In this document: positions 22,407 to 31,907 of the stretch, piece after piece
How the letters are laid out: every line of letters starts with the position of its first letter
Position numbering within the stretch: position 1 is the stretch's first letter
Origin: Zea mays
Lineage: Eukaryota > Streptophyta > Magnoliopsida > Poales > Poaceae
DNA: 64,000 bases
Assembly (NCBI RefSeq): GCF_902167145.1
Contig: NC_050101.1
Location: 113,179,789-113,243,788, forward strand
Direction: 5' to 3'
The notes under the pieces: model-generated
Seen by the model: only the letters and a program-made list of their open reading frames with translations
Told to the model about the DNA's origin: nothing
Databases searched by the model: none
Made by a program: the position numbers and the translations under genes

Positions 22407-24293
22407 ATGATTGAGCCACACTTCATGGAAGGCAAGTGTTAAATCTTACCTATTCCTGGGAAATAGTTTACTATTCTCATGCATTCATATGTTAGATTTT
22501 TTTTTTGTATTTGTTACATGTGGTTGGTTGGTTGTGCTTTGTGTTATATGCTGAAGATGGATCGATTGCTTCAAGCTACAAGGAAAAGAGGTCTTGCCAG
22601 CACAATGATGATTCTAAAGGGGAACAAGAAAAACCATTCCTTTCAGAGGTATGGCAGATGACTCAGTTTTTTGTTTGGTTTTTTTATACCAGAGTTGTCT
22701 GCCTTTCATTGATAATGAAGGTCCCTATGCTTGTATGTGTAGGGTGTCTGGTCTCATATACATTCCTTTATGCACATTCGAGACGCGGGGCGAGCTGCCT
22801 GTTTGTCCCGGTCTTTTCTACAGTCATGGAGATGTCATCCCTACCTCATTTTTACTGATGAAACATTGGGTTGCAAGAAAAACACATCTCAAGAAAACGA
22901 AATTGCAAGCAATTTTTACAGTAGAGTTGATAACATTCTGAATAATCATTCAGGCATTGGGATGAAGGCACTCAAAATCCATGTTCCTATAGGTTACACT
23001 GCAAAGGACTCACGTTATCTTAACCGTTGGCTTCAGATTGCTATCACACATGGGATTGAAGAACTCGAGCTAATTTTTCCTTTCATGGCAAAGTACAAAT
23101 TCCCATATTCCCTTCTACCTATGAGTGGAGACTCAATCAAATGTCTTGAACTTAGTTGCTGTTCTTTTTGTCCCACTTCTAAGTTTGGCTGGTTAAAAAA
23201 TCTGACAAAATTGTGTCTTGATGGTGTTTTTATTGAGGGTGACGAGTTAGAGCGCCTTGTCTTCTCTGCCCTTGCTTTGGAGAGGTTGGAGATTAGATAT
23301 TGTGATCGCATAGTCTGTCTGAAGGTTCCTTCCATGCTACAACGGCTCACATACCTAGAGGTTTATGATTGTGACAAGCTTCGTGTTTTGGACATCGATG
23401 CTCCAAATATAACTTGCTTCAATTTCGGAAGACATCATACGAAGACGAAACTGTCAATTGGTGGGGGAGTGTCCAAAATAAAAGAATTGAGTGCATGCTT
23501 CGACGATGCAGTTTATTATGTCCGTGTTGAACTCCCGTCTATGATGGCAAACCTCGAAACTCTTACCATAAATTCAATGGTTGAGGTATACTATTTCTTT
23601 GTGTTGGCTTGCTAGATGCATTTGACTATACTGCAATTGTATCTTATTGTACACGTCTTTATGCAGATGAATATACCAATGCTTCCCAGCAAGTATCTGC
23701 ACCTGAAGTACTTAAAGATTTCTCTTGCGGCGTACACCTTTCCTTCAACATTTGATTATTTTTCTCTGGCTTCCTTTTTTGATGCATGTCCCTCTTTGGA
23801 GGCTTTTTTCTTGGATGTAAGTTTATGTTCATACTTAGACGTCAGTAGTTTTTTTTGCATCTGAATTGAATCATGCTTATCAAATATTTTGTTCATTTTG
23901 ATATTTTAGGCATATCAGCGGAAGATGAAACATGTTTCGATCATTACAAATCCTTTGGTTCTGAGGGGGACTCCTGAACAACGCCATCACAAGCTCAAGA
24001 CTGTTGAGATGAATGGATTCACTTCCGCTAAGAGCCTGGTTGAGCTAGCATGCCACATTGCTCAGTGTGCAACATCGCTGCAATCCCTCAAATTGGAGGT
24101 CCATCAGAGTGATTTTAAGTGTTATATTCCGGCTAATAAACATAATAAGTGCTCCCCGCTACCTGTCGAGGTTCTGATGGAATCTCGACGAGCACACTTG
24201 GCCATCATGACGTACATTGAGCCTATAATTCCCTCCACTGTGAAGTTACAGGTTGTAGGACCTTGCAGCAGATGCCATGCCCTTGAACAGTAG
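22407..24293 (+). CDS. F-box/LRR protein gene, five exons
   Basis: Predicted substrate-recognition subunit of an SCF ubiquitin ligase. Proposed exons: 22407-22431, 22557-22648, 22743-23585, 23667-23816 and 23910-24293, giving 497 residues with every junction in frame. The first intron is GC-AG (AAG|GCAAGT, a perfect GC-type donor); the other three are GT-AG. An F-box motif spans the exon 2/3 junction (VWSHIHSFMHIRDAGRAAC near 22746-22800). Leucine-rich repeats follow (LKNLTKLCLDGV, LERLEIRYCDRI), then a C-terminal domain with HHKLKTVEMNGF and CHIAQCATSLQSLKLEV, like the At1g61320-type LRR domain of plant F-box proteins. No stop interrupts the model. Substrate unknown. The short first exon is the least certain part. 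Confidence 0.78.
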
Positions 24294-25248
24294 AGTACGT
24301 ACTACCGTAGTTTCAGTATTTGGGTCATTAGTACCCTCCATAATATTAGAATGGTTTAAATATTTATCGTCCCACACGTGTGTAAAGTATTGTGACTTGC
24401 ACCTATTTCATTTTAATTCTAATGTCTAAGCATGAACAAACAGTGATCCCGTTATTTTTGTCCCACAATGTATGTAAGTTATCCATTGCATTATCAGTTG
24501 CAAGGATTGAGGCAGTAAATTGTAATTACAAGTGAAGCAAGCTAACTAGGGGACGAGACCAAGCAGGTGCTCCCGGCGGCGGTCGGGCACCACTGTGGCG
24601 CCGCGTGCAGCCGGAGGCCACGGCTCTAGCCGTTGTTTCCCTCGGCGATGCCATCTTTTCTGCTTTTAGATGGGGAAGTCACTCGCGTGTCCTGAGTGAC
24701 CATAGAGTCTCTTTGTGTTGGGGTGGTTAGGTACAACCTCTTCTTCCCCGTTCTTCCTCTCCTATGTCTCCACTTCCTTTGGATCTCAATCTTGCGGCGT
24801 TTTGGCCTCCCATCAATTTCTCAAATGGCTATATGTTTTTGCCGAGGTTTCTATGACCAACCTTTGTAGGATGAGCAGTTTTACAACTATCTGTAGCACT
24901 ATATATATAGTACAAAACAACAATATTTGTATGGTTGTGGTTTCTATGACCAACCTTTGTAGGATGAGCAGTTTTACAACTATCTGTAGCACTATATATA
25001 TAGTACAAAACAACAATATTTGTATGGTCGTGGTCTGCCTAGGTTCTACCTATGCGCGGGTACACACCACTGATAAAATGAGACTAGGTGAGCAGCGTAC
25101 ATCGCGTCAAAAAATCGAGATAACAATATTGTCTCCTCTGGTTTTGATTTATTATTTCTTTTTAGCTCAAAAGCTTAGCATCACATGATTATAGTTTCCA
25201 ACACATGTATCTTTCTCTAATAATCGAAGATAAATATTATTTCATAGT
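24294..25248. other. Downstream region of the F-box gene, no gene seen
   Basis: AT-rich sequence that could include the F-box 3' untranslated region, then a stretch with the tandem duplication annotated separately. No coding homology was recognised. Confidence 0.5.
24846..25031. repeat. 93-bp tandem duplication
   Basis: Two head-to-tail copies (about 24846-24938 and 24939-25031) that are identical or nearly so. Each contains TATATATATAG and the word ATGACCAACCTTTGTAGGA. The near-identity points to a recent slippage or unequal-exchange event. Confidence 0.9.
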
Positions 25249-25893
25249 TGTTGGAGCGAGGACGAGACTAGCCCGTCACCCTTTGTTTGCCGACTAATTG
25301 TCGAAGTGTCCTATGCAGAGCAAAGAGCTAGGGGGAGGGGGACAAAGGCAACCGCGAGAGCAGGCCCTAGGTCGCCTTCTGGCGACGAAGACTCTCCTCC
25401 TACAATGCCAACGGACGAAGGCTCTCATCTTGCGAAGGTTCGGTCTACTTTCGCTCGGGCCAGGCAAGAGCCACGAAGGGATCGTCCAACGAAGGGCTCT
25501 TAGAGTGAAGGCTCCACAGAAGCTTTCTCAGAAAGGACGCATGACTTTGCGCCCACATTAACAAAGGATTTAATGGGAACGATGACTGTGACCCAACGCA
25601 GGGTGGGCCTGCCCGTAAGCCTTCTACAAGGTAGAAGAATGGGTGTAATTAGGATAGTGTGTCGGTGGTCCTATAATTACCCCGTTGTACAATATATTCC
25701 GATAATATAGTTGGTGGTCGGGAATAAGAATGTATTTTGTGGAACCGACCATCAGCCACCCTATAAATACCTCTGTCCTATAGCTAGACACAACATGATT
25801 GATACGACATTTGAGCTTCCAACAATACATTTTGTCGTGCCAGCTTTCATCCTCTCTCCTGACTGCTTGGGTCCACAGTTCTCAGTCCCAACA
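25249..25893 (+). repeat. Ty3/gypsy LTR (5' LTR), about 645 bp
   Basis: Starts TGTTGGAGCG and ends GTCCCAACA. A TATA box (CCCTATAAATACC, near 25760) lies in the second half, and AGCGCCCACTG, a gypsy-type primer site, follows immediately. CGAAGG words recur through it, as in maize gypsy LTRs. The start base is the less certain end. Confidence 0.65.
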
Positions 25894-26262
25894 TTTAGCG
25901 CCCACTGTGCTCATTTCGAAGACCAACCCACGATAGCTCCCAAGAAAACAACACACTAGGACTAGCTCCCCCGCTCAGGACGTGACTGCGAAGGGCCACC
26001 AACAATTCCCACCATTAGAAGATGAGGGCTTTTTCACTATGGCGAAGGCCTAGGCATCAACACCGAAGACCAACAGCTGTTACACAGCCTTCGCATGACA
26101 AATAGCCACCTTCAAAAGCAAAAGGAAACCCTGGCAGCCAAGGGGAAAAACTAGACATGCAGGCAAGAAACAAACATTTGATCTGGGAAGAGATGGAAAA
26201 AGCAAGGATGCTACAACAAGAAATCACAGATTTGCAGCACGAGGCCCCCTTGCTAGCAATTA
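25894..26262 (+). other. Gypsy leader/gag remnant, interrupted by a hAT element
   Basis: Primer site (TTTAGCGCCCAC) and the sequence after it. Short frames are broken by stops. It is cut at 26263-26270 by the hAT insertion and resumes at 54098-54235. No intact gag. Confidence 0.6.
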
Positions 26263-26615
26263 CCTAGAATTAGGGGTGGAAACGAGCCGAGCCGAGCTCG
26301 GCTCGGCTCGCCCATCTGGCGAGCTCGAAAACGAGGCTCGGCTCGGCTCGGCTCGCTCCTGGCGAGCCAGCCGACTCACCGAGCCAACGAGCCTAGCCAT
26401 AAACGTAAAACTGCTCTCTAAATTATAATATAAAATCTTAATAATATTTTAAATAACATATTTTAAATTTCTAAAATAGATACATCACTAATATAATATA
26501 GAAAATAGATTTTTATAGTAATCTTAAATAACATAAATTAATTGCCCACTCGATACTAATATTATATGCTAATTATGATTTTATGTAACAAATTGTTGTT
26601 GGGTCGAGCCACGAG

Positions 26616-27773
26616 TGAAAGGGAAATAGGCTTACACCTTTTCCTAATTGATTTTGGTGGTTGAATTGCCCAACACAAATAATTGGACTAACTAGTTTGC
26701 TCTAGACTATAAGTTTTACAGGTGCCAAAGGTTCACAATAAACCAATAAAAAGACCAAGAAAGGGTTCAAACAAAGAGAGCAAAAGACAACCGAAGTGTG
26801 CCCTGGTCTGGCGCACCGGACTGTCCGGTGTGCCACCGAACAATGTCCGGTGCACCAGGAAACTCAACTCCGAACTGCTCACCTTCGGGAATTCTGGGAG
26901 CCGCTCCGCTATAATTCACCGGACTGTCCGGTGTAGCACCGGACTGTCCGGTGTGCCAGTGGAGTAACGGCTACTACAGCGCCAACGGTCGCCTGCAACA
27001 GCAGTTAATGCGCTACAGTGCGGGCAGAAGTCAGAGCAGAGCCAGAAGGCGCACCGGACAGTCTACAGGACCTGTCTGGTGCATCACCGAACTGTCCAGT
27101 GGCCCAGAAGACAGAAGCTCCAACGGTCGAAACCTAACGGTCGGGTGATGTGGTTGGCGCACCGGACTGTCCGGTGCGCCATGCGACAATAGCCTCCACC
27201 AAACAGCTAGTTTGGTGGTTGGGGCTATAAATACCCCCAACCACCCACCATTCATTGCATCCAAGTTTTCATTCTTCAAACACCTTACAAGAGCTATAGC
27301 ATTCAATACAAGACACAACCAAAGAGATCAAATCCTCTCCCAAGTCCAAAGATCATTCCAATCAAATAGTGACTCGTGATAGAGTGACTTGTGTTCATTT
27401 GAGCTCTTGCGCTTGGATTGCTTTTCTTCTTCTTTCTTGTGTTCAACTCAATTGTAACCAAGACAAGAGACACCAATTGTGTGGTGGTCCTTGTGGGGAC
27501 TTAGTGTCCCGTTTGATTGAGAAGAGAAGCTCACTCGGTCTAAGTGACCGTTTGAGAGAGGAAAAGGGTTGAAAGAGATCCGGTCTTTGTGACCACCTCA
27601 ACGGGGAGTAGGTTTGCAAGAATCGAACCTCGGTAAAACAAATCACTGCGTCATCTGCCTTATTTGCTTGTGATTTGTTTTCGCCCTCTCTTTCGGACTC
27701 GTTTATATTTCTAACGCTAACCCCGGCTTGTAGTTGTGCTTAAAGTTTGTAAATTTCAGATTCACCCTATTCA
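26616..27773 (+). repeat. 5' LTR of Sirevirus #3, left part
   Basis: Starts TGAAAGGGAAATAGGC and matches 52718-53922. It has CCGGACTGTCCGG palindromes at 26815-26960 and a TATA box at 27226-27233 within GGTTGGGG and CCCCCAACC arms. It is cut after TCA (27771-27773) by the CACTA element. Confidence 0.93.
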
Positions 27774-27794
27774 CACTACACCAAAATAGTGAAC

Positions 27795-28095
27795 TTCCTA
27801 GAGCCTAAACCCTAGGAAGTTAGCCGTAAACTCTAGGAAGTTAGCTAAACCCTCGGAAGTAAAGCCATCCCGTCGGAAGTTTGGCTCTCGGGAATTTTTT
27901 GTCGGAAGTTAGCTTAACTTCCTAGAGCCCTCTAGGAAGTTAGCTAACTTCCTACAGCCAAAGGAGCCTCTCGGAAGTTAGTAGCTTCACGGCGTCAGTG
28001 CCGTCAGCTGACTAACTTCCTACGGCTGACTGTAGCCCTTAGGAAGTTTGCTGGCTAACTTCCTACAGCGCAGTTGGCCTCTAGGAAGTTAATTT
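27795..28095. repeat. CACTA left subterminal repeat array
   Basis: Many direct and inverted copies of AACTTCCTA(G/C) and its complement, separated by 5-25 bases. In En/Spm elements such arrays bind the transposase; that role here is by analogy. Confidence 0.85.
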
Positions 28096-28377
28096 GACCA
28101 ATATTACAAATGTTGTTTATTTTTATTTTACACCACATTACACAACATAACAAATATATCAACAACTATATAGCACAATATATTTTCACATAAAACATCT
28201 CACTCACAATCACATAACAATATTAAAATTCATAGTCTCATCAATTACATCACAAAAGTCTCATCCATAGTCAAAATAAGACACATATCATCCAGTCATA
28301 ATAATAGACAATATCTCATATATAGTCATAATAAAAGTCTCAAGTATCACAACACATAACATGGAAGCTCACGATCG
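28096..28377. other. CACTA interior, AT-rich, no gene
   Basis: AT-rich sequence with TCATAATAATAGA- and CAAAAGTCTCA-like words. Nothing coding is seen. Confidence 0.5.
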
Positions 28378-28820
28378 CTGATCACCATCAGGATTCTCAA
28401 ATCGATAAGAAACAGGTACACATTTCTTCAGCTTGGGGTTCTTAAGCTGCTACGTTCTTGAGGGTCGTGATATGTACACCCGCTCTTTTTGCACTCATAT
28501 GTCCAGTGACCATGCTGGAAACACTTCTGGCATTGGGTATATGCGCCAACAGAAGAAGTTTCTGAAGCTTTTGGCTTCACAGTGCCCAGCTTCGCAACCT
28601 TCTCTGTACTCATCAGATACATCTGACTCTTGGCTTCCTTCCTCTCCTGCCAGCGGCTTGGTCCCTCTTCCTTCTGCCCATAGGCATTCACATTGCGGGC
28701 AGCAACAGTCGTAGCCCATTCAGCTTGAGCCCTGCTCAATCCCTTAGTCACTGATAACGTGGCTGCCTTTATTCTGTCTGCAGCAGCATGTGGCTTATCA
28801 TCATTCCCAGACATGTTCAT
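28378..28820 (-). pseudogene. Captured zinc-knuckle gene fragment (ZCCHC10-like)
   Basis: The minus strand from ATG 28818-28820 reads as a basic protein with SRWQERKEAKSQMYLMSTEK and the CCHC knuckle CQKCFQHGHWTYEC (spacing C-x2-C-x4-H-x4-C). This is the pattern of plant relatives of zinc-finger CCHC domain protein 10. After the knuckle the family reading continues only in another frame. A base was lost near 28485, and a stop lies at 28450-28452; after it LKNPKLKK and a short tail can still be recognised to about 28378. This is a copy of a host gene inside the CACTA element, not a working gene. Family assignment is from remembered motif pattern. Confidence 0.75.
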
Positions 28821-29429
28821 TCACTTAGAGAGAACATGATTATCCCAAATCAGCAACTCTGCAAAGAATAAACTTGTTCTGATCAGTAAGGAACTAATGA
28901 GGTCAGTCATATCTTCAATAAAACGATGGCAATAATAATAATAACAATAATAATAATAATATAGGATCCACCTCAAACCAGCCAGAATTAGAACATATGC
29001 ATACACATTCAGACTAACTGTTTTTATCCCTTTTGCTACAAGTATAAATACAATACAAGGAAAACATTTGGTAAGAGTATTTCATACATTTCTATTATGG
29101 TTTCTCAACTTCAGACACTAAATATAACAAACTAACAGTAGATAACTAGATGTAGAAAGTAACTTGCATAATTATATCGGATCTGTAGTTCAGTTTTTAC
29201 TAGAGTACATAGACAGTACGTGACCACTGGAAGTTCTATAATCAGATTATCAAGTTCTCTCACTGTCACACATAAACACTAGTTTTGTCTCTCATTGTTA
29301 TGTCTTACACATACAAATAATCAGATCATCATGTTATCTCTAGTCCTAATGGCTCCAATTAAGAGAGTTGTCTGAGATAAGCTTTGCAGTTTCAAACAAC
29401 CAATTCAGCCGATTTACCATATTATCATA
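28821..29429. other. CACTA interior, no gene
   Basis: AT-rich filler with an AATAATAATAA run near 28930-28960. No recognisable gene on either strand. Confidence 0.5.
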
Positions 29430-29456
29430 CTAGTAAATGGGGCGCGCTCTGCGCGC
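29430..29456 (-). mobile_element. Helitron 3' terminus (minus strand) inside the CACTA element
   Basis: Read on the minus strand, a GCGCGC-AGA-GCGCGC hairpin is followed 11 bases later by the terminal CTAG, and the next host base is T. These are the defining features of a Helitron 3' end. The element would extend rightwards and include the mL54-like fragment. I could not fix its 5' end: candidates near 30570-30577 and 30834-30841 fit the consensus poorly. Confidence 0.7.
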
Positions 29457-29810
29457 GTACCAAAAAAAATCGTAATGTGTGATAATAATTATATTCTTTT
29501 GGACAAGATGAACTAAAAGATATATAAATCGTGAATCCTATGCTAGGACATCAAATAATGTTGTAGAACCTTGAAACTTGATAATTTGCTAAGTAATTGG
29601 GAAGCTGCATCTTCTCAAGATGGAAGAACCAAAAGAATGCCAGTGTCGTAGCTGCCTAAAACAGTACGAAACCAAGCAAATGGAAACATTTTAATATCCC
29701 AGGTGGCTACATTATTGCCAAAAAACCCATAAAATGTTAATGTTGTCTAGTGCTATATGAATTAAAAAAAGAACAATAGAACATGTCATGTTTTGTTCTG
29801 AGACTCCAGA

Positions 29811-30174
29811 TCAGTTCTTAGCACTGATGTTATTCTTTTCCTTGATCTTGGATAGGTTGTCCAACTTGACAAAACACTTCAGGTCTTCATAAGAGACTGT
29901 CTTAGGGTCTTTCCTCCACAACTCACTTAGTACATGAAGCTTGTCGAGCAAGTGCCACATCCATTCAGGATACTCCGAGTTTGCTTGGATTTTCGGATCA
30001 GAAATTCAAAAGCCTCCTTGAGGATATTTTCCCCAAACACTGTTTTATTCTATTGGTTAAGAGCAGGAGCTTTGCTAGTATCAGCCGCTCCACCGTTTTT
30101 TTGCCTTGCTTGCAATTGCAAGGCATCTACTCTTTGCCTATTGAGCGTTCAAATAAAAGAGGGGCAGATAGCAT
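29811..30174 (-). pseudogene. Captured mitochondrial ribosomal protein mL54-like gene
   Basis: The minus strand from a possible ATG at 30172-30174 to TGA at 29811-29813 matches the pattern of plant mL54 (old name 54S L37), a component of the large mitoribosomal subunit. Recognisable pieces are GGAADTSKAPAL, then DPKIQANSEYPEWMWHLLDK, then YEDLKCFVKLDN and a short Lys/Asn tail. Full family length is covered, but it is dead. A TAG lies at 30050-30052, the frame changes near 30108 and near 29985, and another stop sits in the N-terminal part. It probably arrived with the Helitron whose end lies at 29430. Name based on remembered family sequence. Confidence 0.72.
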
Positions 30175-31394
30175 GTTCCTCACCTGAGTAATCCAAAAGG
30201 GAGGACGAGCTCTTGATGATGAGGACATGGAGCTCCCTGATAGAGGCAAAGCAGCACTGTCGCACTCGCTGCCCGGAACAGCTCACCGGCGGTGGAAGCG
30301 ATAGGGGTGGGCATCACAGCTGGAGATGGTCGTACAGGGATTGGAGGGCCCCGCCCGCCGGAGCCTTAAGAGCTAGATTAGTGTGTCCTCGACCTCCATG
30401 ACAGTAGAAACTTAGATTGGAGAGAACGCAAACATGTGCAGCGCACTCTGGAACAATCCAGGCGCTGAGAAGGCAAGACGTCTGCTTGACCGTTGGATGT
30501 GTATCATGTGGCTGAGGCGAGAAGGGGTGACGTGGAACAACGCAGTGCAAGATATGCTCCCGCGGTTAATATATAGAATATTGTACCATACAAAATTCTA
30601 TCGTCGTATCCTGAAAAACGAACAAATAAGTTTAACTGACAACCAATCACTAGCAACCGAGTACATTATAGGGAAAGTGTATATATCAATAACAAGCAAG
30701 AAACAGTACAAAACCAAGTATTAAGTCTGGTAGGCAAGAACCAAGAGCTGTAAACTAGTACTACACTTCGCACAAAACAAATGGCGGACATCACTAATTC
30801 TACTCATAGAGAATAAACATTTCGGCGCTCCCTAGTAATAGATCAGGCGAGAAATTGACCACAGCCCCGGGCTCGAGGTGAGAAGGCAGGCGCAGGGAGG
30901 CCCTGGTGAGCTACATGCATGGTGAAGCGTCCGGTGGCGGCGCCGTGGTCTCATGAAGAAGGGGCTGCCGCATCAGTGGATCTGGAGGAGGAGATGCGCC
31001 ACGGTGCTGAGGTGGGAGGAGGCAGGCGGGCACCCGCGCGGCCACCCGCGCGGCCAGCAAGGTGGGACCTAGGTTTCACCTCGGAGACTAGGCGCAGCGA
31101 AGCTCCGTAGAATATCCGACGGAGCGTCGAATCCTCGAGACGCCCCCAGTGCCTTGGTGAACCTAATCGACGCACGCTGTAGGCGTGGAAGATAGCGAGT
31201 CGGAGTGGGAAAGGAGAGGTGGAGTGAGCCTACTTACCAGCCGGAGCGCAGAGGAACGGAGGTCGCAAGGTCACCTCGCCGCTGTGGACTAGGGTTTGGC
31301 GGTGTGGGGGTCAGTACGAGACGAAGGATGCCGCCCGGTCCCTGTCTGGTTTGGGAGATCGGTCAGGGAGAGGACGAGTAAGATAAAAAATATT
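30175..31394. other. CACTA interior of unknown origin
   Basis: Contains a GC-rich block (30870-31380) with a repeated CACCCGCGCGGC word near 31030-31050 and open frames on both strands. It resembles a host promoter or 5' exon but matches no family I recognise. Confidence 0.4.
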
Positions 31395-31815
31395 ACTTCC
31401 TAGAGTAAAAGCCGTAGGAAGTTAATTAACTTCCTAGATGTTATACATGTACTCTAGGAAGTTAAGTAACTTCCTAGAGCCGACCGTAGGAAGTTAGATT
31501 TTTGTTTGACTGGTCAACGGCTGAAACCTAACTTTCTAGAGGAGGCCGTAGGAAGTTAGCTGGCCAGCTAACTTCCTAGAGCCAGCCGTAGGAAGTTAGC
31601 TTTTCGTTTGACTGGTCAACAGCTGAAACCTAAGTTCCTAGAGGAGGCCGTAGGAAGTTATCTAACTTCCTACGGTTTTTTAACTTCCGACAGCTTTTAT
31701 AAAATACCGTAGGAAGTTAGATATATTTCCTAGAGCTACTAGTTGCCTCTCGGAAGTTATTTATTTCCTACGGTTTGTTATAAAAGCTGTAGGAAGTTAA
31801 AAAACCGTAGAAAGT
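31395..31815. repeat. CACTA right subterminal repeat array
   Basis: About twenty direct and inverted CCTAGAG/CCGTAGGAAGTTA units up to the right terminal repeat. A longer unit containing TTTGACTGGTCAAC is duplicated (31500-31560 and 31590-31650). Confidence 0.85.
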
Positions 31816-31836
31816 GTATCATTTTGGTGTAGTGTC

Positions 31837-31858
31837 ACCCCCCCTCTAGGCGACTTTC
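31837..31858 (+). repeat. 5' LTR of Sirevirus #3, last 22 bases
   Basis: Completes the LTR after the CACTA element and its TCA duplication. It ends GACTTTCA and is followed by the primer site at 31861-31872 (TGGTATCAGAGC). Confidence 0.9.
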
Positions 31859-31907
31859 AATTGGTATCAGAGCCCGGTACTTCATTAGAGCCTAACCGCT
31901 CGAAGTG

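Larger units (their letters stand above)
27774..31833. mobile_element. CACTA (En/Spm-type) element, non-autonomous, with captured host genes
   Basis: Ends are CACTACACCAAAAT and ATTTTGGTGTAGTG (14-bp inverted repeats), with the 3-bp duplication TCA at 27771-27773 and 31834-31836. Dense subterminal repeats of CTAGGAAGTTA and TAACTTCCTA lie at both ends (27795-28095 and 31395-31815). At 4060 bp, with no transposase motif seen, it would need a transposase in trans. The interior carries a ZCCHC10-like gene fragment, an mL54-like gene fragment and a Helitron 3' end. Confidence 0.95.

Noticed and set aside
27031..27318. Reverse-strand open frames through Sirevirus LTRs, seen at several LTR copies
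   Set aside because: They arise from the CCGGAC palindromes, which translate without stops in several frames. No start context or domain.
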